Assembly (NCBI GenBank): GCA_021014325.1
Contig: CM037461.1
Location: 335,501-399,500 of the forward strand
DNA from: Plazaster borealis
Lineage: Eukaryota; Echinodermata; Asteroidea; Forcipulatida; Labidiasteridae
Direction of reading: 5' to 3'
Length of the DNA stretch: 64,000 bases
The position numbers and the translations under genes are program-made. Shown here piece by piece: positions 51,701-63,700 of this stretch. A model generated the notes under the pieces. The model ran no database searches and was not told the DNA's origin. It saw only the letters and a program-made list of their open reading frames with translations. Position 1 is the first letter of the stretch. Each line of letters opens with the position of its first letter.

Positions 51701-54700
51701 GGGATCACTCGGTGGTCAGATGGTAGAATACAATGGTTATGGGTTTGAATCCCACCAGTAGCCTTGGGATCACTCGGTGGTCAGATGGTAGAATACGATG
51801 GTTATGGGTTTGAATCCCACCGATAGCCTTGGGATCACTCGGTGGTCAAATGGTAGAATACGATGGTTATGGGTTTGAATCCCACCAGTAGCCTTGGGAT
51901 CACTCGGTGGTCAAATGGTAGAATACGATGGTTATGGGTTTGAATCCCACCGATAGCCTTGGGATCACTTGGTGGTCAGATAGTAGAATACGATGGTTAT
52001 GGGTTTGAATCCCACCAGTAGCCTTGGGATCACTCGGTGGTCAAATGGTAGAATACGATGGTTATGGGTTTGAATCCCACCGATAGCCTTGGGATCACTC
52101 GGTGGTCAGATGGTAGAATACGATGGTTATGGGTTTGAATCCCACCAGTAGCCTTGGGATCACTCGGTGGTCAAATGGTAGAATTTGTTGGTTATGGGTT
52201 TGAATCCCAGCAGTAGCCTTGGGATCACTCGGTGGTCAGATGGTAGAATACGATGGTTATGGGTTTGAATCCCACCGATAGCCTTGGGATCACTCGGTGG
52301 TCAGATGGTAGAATACGATGGTTATGGGTTTGAATCCCACCAGTAGCCTTGGGATCACTCGGTGGTCAAATGGTAGAATACAATAGTTATGGGTTTGAAT
52401 CCCACCAATAGCCTTGGGATCACTCGGTGGTCAAATGGTAGAATACAATGGTTATGGGTTTGAATCCCACCAGTAGCCTTGGGATCACTCAGTGGTCAGA
52501 TGGTAGAATACGATGGTTATGGTTTTGAATCCCACCAGTAGCCTTGGGATCACTCGGTGGTCAGATGGTAGAATACGATGGTTATGGGTTTGAATCCCAC
52601 CAATACCCTTGGGATCACTCGGTGGTCAAATGGTAGAATACGATGGTTATGGGTTTGAATCCCACCAGTATACATCATCCGATTTCTGACGTCGTAAATA
52701 TTGGCATGAATAAACGTCTACCTGCATTAACTGGATAACTTACATGAATTTGTAATATCTGTTTCAGTACCTTGTCAGGCAACGATATTTCCTTTATTGA
52801 GCCCAACGCCTTTCAGGATGTTTCATGCAGTAGGTAAGTACAATTAAAACATGTTTGTAACATTCTCTTAGTCCCTTATCAAATTTAAAAGTTTCTGTTA
52901 GCACAAATATGCAGGAAACAAGTTGTAAGTGATGAAATGGTATTTTGGTTGGTCACCTTTTTTTCCTGGTAAGCAGAATTGCTTTGTGATTTAACTAACT
53001 TCGTTTGTGCCTAATAGGCAGTTTTATAACACCCCTTACAAAAATTCTGCCTTTTCATTGGTTTAGAGCGCGTCACATGATATGTCTTAGTTTTACTAGA
53101 AACCCGGTGGCCGTGTGACAGTCGTTTACCATGCAATAGTCAAAAGACTATTACATGGCGCGCGCGGTACCCAGACGTCTTTTTTACCCACCTCGAACCC
53201 AATCAGTTGTGCATCTGTGTATCTGAAATGCGCTGCATTTAACGTTATAATGGTACGAGGATGATAAATAGTCTGTTGGGTGTTATAAAACAAATATTGA
53301 CTGCTTTACTGCAGCTATGGTTAAAACTCCGACTCCCTCGGTGATCCCCGGACCGTTCCATTTTCCCTCGGCTGCGCCTCGGGAAAATAGAACGCTCCGG
53401 GGATCACCTCGGGAGTCGTAGTTTTAACCATAGCACTCGAAGCAGTCAATATTTGTATACTATGACACTGGGCCGAGGATGCTTCTTTGGCTGTTGTATT
53501 GTGACCAGCATGTAGTACAGTTACTGGACTCGTATTAGGTTTTTCCCCCAACTTACTGATATTTGCACATGGAATGATTAATAACTCACTGAATGAACGG
53601 TTGGTTTTAAATTAAAGGGAATGTATACGTTTGGTAATTGTAACCCACTGTTTTTTCAATCCTATACAGTTGTATATATATATACCATAAAACTAACCTG
53701 TGAAAATTTCATTTCAAAAGGTGGTAAGCGTTTTTGAGATTTTACCGAAAGTCTGGAGTGATTATGTCCACGCAGGAAGAATAATCTGCAATTGAAATAC
53801 ACATCTCGAGAGGTGTTACTGTCAGTTACGCTTCTCAGATTCATATTTTTGGGGATAAAAAGTGATATCTTTTCCCATAACCGCAGTACTTCGTAGTGAA
53901 AAGTTTCTAAAAATGCATTAATCTATCCAAAGCTGCTATACTTCTTACCAAGTACATGTAAGTTTGTATTGCCATTAATTTTCAGAGTCATTACCAATTG
54001 TATACAAAGATTTACTTGATACATGCTGATTTTTTAAAATTATATTTACAGTGACATTACATTGAGCAACAATCCACTCTGGGCAATGAGTTCATATTCT
54101 TTCAACACTGTCAGCTGTAGAAATTTGTAAGTATTCCATGTTTTGAGTAATTTCGATCACAAGGCTTAGTTTTGAAAAAGCTACAAAATCTATTAACTGA
54201 CGGTGAAATTCAACGACCGATTGTCCCTGTGCAATAGAAGACTCAAGCCTGAAGCACACATTCTCACACAACAGGAAGCTTGTTTTCAAAGTTCAATTTT
54301 ACAAACTCTATTATTACCTTGAATATTTCATTTTAGAGCATAATAAGTTAACAAATTGTCTTACTTATTGAATTTCCTTTCAAATAATTTAAAAATAATT
54401 TAAATCAGCCAATAATTGTCCAAGTTCTTGGTCTTTGTTTCCCCAGTGTGTTCTGTAAACCCAAACACTTTTTTTGCACACAACCATATGGCGCTCTGTA
54501 GGTGTTTGGCATTTCGGATCTTTCCACTCCAATTTGAAGTGATTGCATAATAGCAACCCTATTATATTTAACCATCACTGGGAAGATCAGATCTTTCTCT
54601 TTCTAATGATGGTAAGCTTGGGTATGGAGGGTGAACATGGATAAAAATACAGCTTTATAACAAATGGCCTTTGTGCTCAGGCTTGAGTGCTTTTTTGTGT

Positions 54701-57700
54701 GTTATCTTGGGCGACTAAAGTTGCCACTAGGGCTCAAGCAGGGTATAGTGCACGTTGACTAAACTCGCCATTGGGGCTGAAAGGGTTAAGACAAAACGCT
54801 GCACTTCTAATTGAAGGGAACGTGTTGTCTTGATCAAAGCTGGCCTGTGGCTGTGGAGTTATGTACTTTCACCCTGTAACTACATGCGCATGCATCCTCC
54901 ATAGATATGATACGTGCAGTAACTGGGTGATAGACCATAATTCCATGAACAGCCACAGGCTTGCTTTGATCATGACAACATGGCCCTGTTAAGCAAATTT
55001 GTCTCCTATTATAGTTAGCATGAATTTGTTTTCCTGTTAAGCAGCTATATGCAATTGGGCCAAAGTGATTTTAAATTTTTGATGTAGTTCTGAGCGTGAG
55101 CAATTTATTTCCAAGAACACTCGTAATTTTGCTGCCACTAAAGGCTCCCTTTATCATGTGCGGCACTTTTACTGATCGAACCATGTAAAAAAAATTCCAT
55201 AAGCACACAGTTTTGGGGATACAAAAGATAATAATTGTCAAATATTTCGAATTTCGAATAAGTTACAGAAATGACTTGAAATAGCTTAAAATTTTACTTC
55301 TACCAGATTGGAAAAAGAGGAAGGGATTCTGACACAAATGTTTTACCAGTTTGTAGCAGATAATTTTATTTATTATTGTTTGTTTTTACCCATACCAATG
55401 TGTGTTTAAGCACTGTATACTCGGTACTTTGCCGAGTCCTGTGAACAAAATCCACAGGCATATTACTCGGGTGGGATTGGAACCCACAATGCTGCCAGTC
55501 CTTGGCAGATGTCTTACCACTAGACCACCGAGCTTGCACGGTAGCTAGAGGCAGTTAGAATCCTGTAGTTAAGCAGCGGGTATATTTGCATCGGGGATAA
55601 ATAATTTTATTTGTGTTTTACCCATACCTGATGTGTGTTAAAGGCCCTGTACACTATTGGTAAGATCAAAAAACACAATGTTCACAGATTCACACATAAC
55701 TTACATGATTTAAAGTAAGTAATGGTAGAAAGGGTTCCTTAAAATATTTCTGCCGAAAATGCTATCGTTTCTGAGAAATGAGTAAAACAATAGTTTTTAT
55801 CACGCGCGATAATTTGAAAAAATAGAAAACACATAAGGTCTCTTTTCACTATTTTCTCGTGACCTCGATGACCAATTAAGCTCAAACTTTCACAGGTTTG
55901 TTTGTTCATGCATATGTTGAATCACACAAAATGTGGACTCTGAAATTGAGCTGTTACCAAAAGTGTACAATACTTTTAAGAGGGTTTGTTTTGCATTTTC
56001 AACGATTTTTTTTCTAAGTGTGGTTTTTACACGTCCAGGTATTCTCTGGGATAATTTTGTCTAATTTGTTTGCAAAACCTTTTCACCACTGGACCGAAAC
56101 CGCCCAAAGCGTGTGTAGAAAAAAGTAGCTTTAAAGGTTACAAATAAATTTAGATATCATTGGTACGCGTCGGTCAAGTCTATGGCAATCGTTTATGTAT
56201 AGATCATTTGTTACCCCCCCTTCACAGTTGACTTAAAGATAATGATGATGCCCCGATTACTTGCTTTTTGTGTGGTTTAATTTTGTGTTTTACCCATACC
56301 TGATGTGTGTTAAGCACCGTATACTCTGTACTTTCCCTGTGAAGAAAACCCAAGGTTACACAATATAGGATTTGAACTGCCTCTACCTACTGGGGAACTT
56401 TTAATTCTGTTAAGATCTTCGTCTTTGAAGAACGAATGTGAAAGCAAAATCTAATTAATAAACTTTTTTTTACATAAATCCTTAAAGAAAGTGTAGCCAA
56501 ATGTAACTCCTATGGGGTTTTGGTAATCAGTGGAGCCAGTTTGTGTGAAGTGGGCGCGGCTTACAGTAGAATGACATCATAGGATACACGTCATCCAATA
56601 TTAGGTGGTTTAAATTATTTTATTTTGAGTAACAATAATTTAGTCTTATATAGCGCACGTATCTACCAAGAAGGTACTCAAGGCCCTTGAACAGACAAAC
56701 ATTAAGTTTTTCCCGCAAGGTATGCGGGGCTACATTTTTGAAGTATGAGACCTATTCCTTTGCATAGCACCATGTAATGGTTTACAAGCTGCTGTGGCGC
56801 AATATGCTGCCGATCAAACCAGGAACACCGGGGCGAACCCCTTCTCTTTACGATAAGTGCACTGGGTTCTTTTATGTGCATTACACAACACACGGGACCT
56901 ACGGCTTAACGCCCCATCCGAAGGACGAAGCATGTGGTTAAGTGTCTTGCATAAAGGACACAAGTGTCACGACTGTCACGACAAGTGTCACAACTGGGAT
57001 TCGAACCCACACCCACCCAGTACTTCATATTAACTTTCAGCTGATTTATTTTACGATAAAAACAATATATATATTGTTTTGGCAGGTATATGAGGTCAGT
57101 TGGATTATCAACTATCCCATCCTTTGCTTTCAGTGGATTAACTGCATCTGACTTGTAAGTATTGAAAATTAATCCTGGTATTGTATTCCTAATTTATCAG
57201 ACAAAAGACTAAAGGTCAGAAATTTGGCTGTAATACCCAGTAAAGGGTGATTTTAAGTTGGCTGTTGTTTTAAGCGTTAATCGGGAGGTGGCAGTTTCAA
57301 ATCCTGTTCAGTAAATTTTTCTTAGTTCACCCCAAAATTAAGTTAAAGTTACCCAGTCAGGTTTCCTTGTGGTTCATTACTTGATATCATGTATTTAGTT
57401 TGAAAAAAATATATAAGAAAATCCTTGTTGAAAAACTTGACCATGACAAAATAATCTGACTGTTAATGTAAAACAACAAATAACAAAAATAAAAGATGTT
57501 GCAATCGGAAAGCTTGGTGATTATGAAGTCCATGCCAGTAATAATCCTCCAGAGAAATATTTCCATCTGAAATACAGTCAATGTTAAGAAAATAGCATTT
57601 GAAGATTCCTAAAAATAACTCATGAATATTCCAAAGCAATCAACCAAGCATATAATTATGACTATGCACATAAACAAACAAATATAAAAATTAGTTTTAG

Positions 57701-60700
57701 TGATTTGGTTCAAGTTGATCTTTAAATAATCTCCTGACGATGACTAGAGCAAGCTAGTCGAAACTTTGAGACCAATTAAGAACTCAATCCGCTGCAGTGA
57801 AGTTAATAACGAGAAGTCCCCTCGATCTACTAGGCAAAAGTAGTAGTCCCGACCAATTTCCTACCTTCCGTCCAGGTAGTAGTTAAGTAGCAGGACAGTT
57901 CTTTTCAGAACTTGGTAGTCTCCCGAATTCCGAAATCTACTCTGAGGCAGTAGAATGGTCTCCCGAATTCCGAAATCTACTCTGCGGCAGTAGAATACAT
58001 AGCAAGACTAGTTCTCAAAGAACAAAATCTACACAGCAAAAAACTGCAAAGTAGATATACACATTGTGTTACCGCAAACCAACACATTGATACCTCACTA
58101 CGCAATGCCTCAAATCCCATTTAAATATCCTACTGTTTTTATTGTTTTTGGAGTGTTAATAACTTTGTAATGAAGGTAAAATGAAGCCCTTGTTAAACAC
58201 TTATTTATTTTTAGCGGCTGTTGTGACTTTTAGCTTGTAAAGGAGATAGAGCTTGCTTTATTATGTGCTTGTACAGATAAAATGATTAAACCACAGATTC
58301 AGCCAAATGTGGAAATTGTTCTTGTTCCAAGAACTTACCTTGGCTCCTGTTGGTCAATTACTAATTATTAATGTTTTCGTTGCAGGTATTTGGATTCGAA
58401 TTCCATTACAACAATTGAGGAAGAAGCATTTGACGTGACTATAAATTCCGAGCTGTAAGTCCATACTGCTGTTTATTCTGAGGACTTTATTTGTTTGAGC
58501 AGAAGTATAGTAAAATCATTCAGCTGTTTTTGGCTGCTATGGGCATTTTGGTACAAGCCGCTTGCAGCCGCAATGGGCATTTTGGTACAAGCCGCTCGCA
58601 GCCGCAATGGGCATTTTTGGTACAAGCCGCTTGCAGCTGCTATGGGCATTTTGGTTCAAGCCGCTTGCAGCTGCTACGGGCATTTTGGTTCAAGCCGCTT
58701 GCAGCTGCTACGGGCATTTTGGTTTCAGCTGCTTGCAGCTGCTATGGGCATTTTGGTTTCAGCCGCTGAAATGACACTTGTTTTTGATTGTATGTCTAAA
58801 ATACAAAGTACAGGATTGGTCATTTTCAAAAACAAAATTGATTACATGTAGTCTCAATCTGAAAGTGTCTCGCTGAATAACAACAAAATGGTGGTCATTG
58901 AGGAGGTTTTTTGTTGTGACGTCAAGCACCTGGGCCAGCCCAAAGTAACCTGCCCCATGAGCAGGGCCCAATTTCAAAGAGATGCTTAAGCAGAAAATAT
59001 TACTTAACAATTTGCTGTTAAGTGAAAATTAGCAGGATACCAGTCACAAGTTGTTCATGTGTCATTGCGTTTTTGGCTGGTAACTTTAGTCCAGTAAGCA
59101 TAATTTTGTGTAAACACTTTTTTGTGCTTAAAGGAAATTGTCAAAGACCAGTGTTCTCACTTGGTGTATCCCAACATATGCATAAAATAACAGGGCTGTG
59201 AAAATTTGGGCTCAATTGGTCATCGAAGTTGCAAGAAAATGATGAAAGAAAAAACACCCTTGTTGTACAATTGTGTGCTTTCAGATAGGAATAAAAACTT
59301 CTTGCAAGAAGTTTTTATTATTTTAGTGAGAAATTACCTCTTTCTCAAAAATTACGTTACTTCAGAGGGAGTCGTTTCCTACAATGTTTCATACTATCAA
59401 CAGCTCTCCGTTGCTTGTTACCAAGTAAGTTTTTATGCTAATACTTGTTTTGAGTCATTACCAAACGTGTACGATACCTTTAAGCAGCTCTATGAAATTG
59501 GGCCCAACTACTTGGGGCTGACCCAGGTGAATCACAACAATGATGCGAATTGACACTGATGCCTCGGCGATAACTATTAACTGTGTTGTTAATGATCGCT
59601 CTTCAAGTTTTCAGCTATGTGACCATTGCGTGCCTGACCGGCCTACATATGTGCATGCATGCGGTGGTCTTGTGTGCAATAGCACAAATAGGATGAAACG
59701 AAAATGCACTCAGCATTATTTTCATTTGTTGAAAAATGGAATGTTTGGGCCAGAACACTGTATAGGGCAAAACCCTTCTCTTAACTCTTTCACGCGCCGA
59801 CCGGCGCTAGCGACATGTTTAAATCCCTTCAGAAAAATAGTTGTAAAATGAAAAATAAACATTGCGCGGAGAAAGAAGACTCTTGAGGGTGCTATTGAGA
59901 CCTGTTTTTTTTTTTTTTTTTTTTTTTTTTGGGGGGGGGGTCGCCATACAGTAAACAATTAATGTTTCCATAAGCTCAATTTATCATTAAAATAAATGGT
60001 ACATATAAGGGTTAACTTGCATAATCATTTGTTAACTGTTATATATTTATAAGTCATTTGGCTGTCATTTACATACAGGTATTTACAGAGTAACAAGCTG
60101 TATGATATTAGAGGCAAGATGTTTGTGGATGGATCAAGTGTTAATGAGCTGTAAGTATTATTAGTATTATTTTTATTATTATTATTAGGTGTTCTTGCAG
60201 GAGTGCAAACACCTGTTGTTATTGTTATTGTTAGGTGTTCGACTAAAAGCCAAAATCGTATTGTTAATGTTCTGTTTTATAGGTTTTCGTGCAATATGTA
60301 CAGGAACACCTCTTGTTTTGTTCTGTTTTTGGGGATTTTCCTCCATCTCCTTCTTTCGTGGAACTCTTCTCTGCAACATAACTCATGATTGAAACTGAAG
60401 TGAACCTTGAAACTTATCAAACAATTGAACCTCAATATGAAGACGGAACAGTTTTCATGACATCATCATCAGGTGTCGAATTACAAGATTTTTCAAGTTG
60501 AAAAATTACAATTTGTTTATTGATGTATTTCCTTGAATTTGAAAGCTGTGATGTTCATAATTAAGCATCTGATAGATCAAGACTGGGCAACATTCCAAAT
60601 GTTAATGCCAAAATCGTATAACTTTTAATATTTACCTGCTATTCACAAAACCCGAACACCTAGTTTTTGTCATGTCACAAAAACTCAATGTGTAGTTTCT

Positions 60701-63700
60701 TCTTTATCTTCTTCCGTGGAACTCTTCTCTACAGCATAACTCAAGATTGAAACGGAATTGAACATTGATACTCATCAAACAATTGAACCTCAACATCAAG
60801 ATAACACAAACTTGATGACGTCATAATGACGTCGTCAGGAATCAAATAACATTAAATCAAAGTTTAATATTTGGAAAAACCAACCACATGTTGGATATTT
60901 TTACAATCTATATGACCCAATATGAAAATTTCAAAAACTCATATATCAAGAACTAAATATAATTTTATCAATTTTTTGGCACCAGGTTGAAGCCAACTCA
61001 AACTTTTGCAAAGAATTGATAGCATTTTTACCTTTACTTCTGGTCAAAACCAGACATTAAAGCACAGGTACATATTGACCCACATTGATAACATATTAGT
61101 GTAGTAACACATGTACACCTAAGTTTAGTGTGTTTGTATCGCGTATGAATGCATTCAACATCGCTGTTACATTGTATATTGACCATCCAAAAATTGTCAA
61201 CTGTAAACAAACACCCTCCTCAACTATTCACAAACTCATAGCTTTGAAATTAAACTGAACTGAACCGTCAAACTATGACCCAAATTAGACCCGGTCTTCC
61301 GATACAAACCGGAAGATGGTGTGTACAGTCCCCAAACAGCATGGGAATAAACTAGAGATAAACTTCAAAAGAATATTTTTTTACTGTTTGTTTACAATGA
61401 AATGTAATATGATTACAACTTGATTGGGATAACTTGTCAAGGATGATGCTTCATTGAACTCTCTACAAATTGAAATACTGTTCCATTTTCTCATTATCTA
61501 ATAGCAGCTAATTTTTTCTAGAATGAGTAAAAAATCAATGTACAGCTAATGAGCTTGATTCTTCTCAGTCATAGTTCAGTTGGTTTATGAGGATCAATGT
61601 CAGTTGTGGATTGATACAAAGAAAAAAACTAGACATGTAGTGTTTGTAGAATTACAAACACTGGGTGTTCGGGTTGTGTGAATAGCAGGTAAGTACTAAA
61701 AGTTAAATCATTTACAAATTTGCACATAAAACTCATTTAAATAAAGCTATATACTATATGTTTCCTATTTGAACTCCCGGTTTGAACTGCATGTCAGGTC
61801 AAACCAGGTTATTAAAAAATAAAAAGAACTTGCACACACCAAACTTTCACAGACAAAGCAAATACTCCATAAGAGATGTAGTTCTCTTTGCATTTTTTGA
61901 GTAATAAACTTTGATTATTTATAGATTGTAAAAATCCATTGCATGGTTCATAAGTTATGATTTTTAAACATGTAACTTTAATTTATTGTAATTAAACACT
62001 GGATGACGTCATCATGACGTAATTGAACCGGTGTCTCCAACTTATGTGTAAAGTTTGAAGGTCTTGTTAGTATGGGAAGTGTCTTTATCATTTGGTTTTT
62101 AACCCTTTCCCTATGTGTGTTAAACACTGTATACTCAGTACTTTGCCAAGTTAAAAAAAAAAATCAATGGAGCAGAACAGCCAATAATAATAATAATAAT
62201 ACGCAGTTCTTATATAGCGCTTTATACTCCCGATGGGTGTCTCAAAGCTCTCAGTATTTTTCCTACAAGGTAAGTCGAGTTACGTGTTGAAGTATGAGAC
62301 CTTTTTCCTTTACTTAGCACCATGTAATGGTTTACAAGGTGCTGTGGCGCAATATGCAGCCAATCAAACCAGAAACACCGGGGCGAACCCCTTCTCTTTA
62401 TGATAAGTGCACTGGGTTCTTTTACGTGCATTACACAACACACGGGACCTATGGCTTAACGTCCCATCCAAAGGAAGAAGCATGTGGTTAAGTGTCTTGC
62501 TTAAGGACACAAGTGTCACGACTGGGATTCGAACCAGGAACCAGTTGATCAGGAACACCAGAGCTTGAGTTCGATGTTCTTATCCGCTCGGCCATGACAC
62601 GCCACATCTGATTTCCACCAGTAGTCAAATTGGTATCATCTCTGTGCAAAAGTTTGTGCAGGCTCACAGACCTACAATCTGATATAAAAATTGTGATGAC
62701 ATGATAAGTAGTTATAGAGATATGAATTTTTGAAATTTTCAACTTCCGGAAGTCAAGGTCTGATGGGGTCACAGTCTGTGTACCATTTGTTAATTGTAAA
62801 AAGCCCTTTCCGATGATGTATAGATTGGGGTTCAGGATTTATGATTTTTTCAAATATTAAACTTTGATTTAATGTATTTCAATACCGGACGGCGTCATCA
62901 TGACCTAACTTGGCGGTTTTATCTCCTAATGAATATCTAACTGTATGTGAAGTTTCAAGTTTGTATGAGCTATGGAAGGGTGCCTTTGTTGCGGACAATC
63001 GATGGAGAGAAGAAGAAGAAGAAGTACTAGAAATGTAGTGTTTTTAGAATTACAAACACTAGGTGTTCAGGTGTTGTTAATAGCAGGTAAATATTTTAAG
63101 ATAAAGCCAATAAAATCTAGAAACAAGAACACCTAATTAAACTAGACATTCATGTACATGTAAGTTTTTTTTACAAAACAAACAAAAACAAGATGTGTTC
63201 TGAGCTATGCTCCGAACACCTAAACAATAAACAAGAAAAGACAAAAAGAGGTGTTACAAGCTTCGCTACGAACTCATTATTATGATGCTTCAGACGTGAT
63301 GTACGATTGTTTCTCTAAAGAAAAGTTAAAAGAAAAGAAACTCCATGGGAACTTAATTAGTGCAGACTTTGTTGTTTCTTCTTACAGATGGTTTTATTTC
63401 ATAAGAGAAAATTGATATCTGTCATTCAGAATAATGGCATTGCTATTTCAATGTGATTCCTGATTGTTTTTAACCCTCTAGTCCCTGCACTGCCTGAAGC
63501 TGCTGAAAAGGTATAGTTTGCAAGACACTTGAAGTAAATTAACTTTACCGGGTCTAGCCCCCGACTCACGTGTCAAAATCAAATCGCAAAATGCTTCCCG
63601 ATGCCAGGTTCCCCTTCTCTGTGTGAGTGTTATGCAGTAAAATTACGTGCTGCTCGATGTTGGAGGCAAAAAAAAAAAAAAAAACGCTGGCCGCCGGCCA

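Noticed and set aside
50990..52672. CRISPR-like array
   Set aside because: Units are directly tandem with no unique spacers, and the context is an animal intron.
58491..58851. ORFs with AAAMGILVQAACS repeats in three frames
   Set aside because: Product of the 34-bp minisatellite in intron 24.
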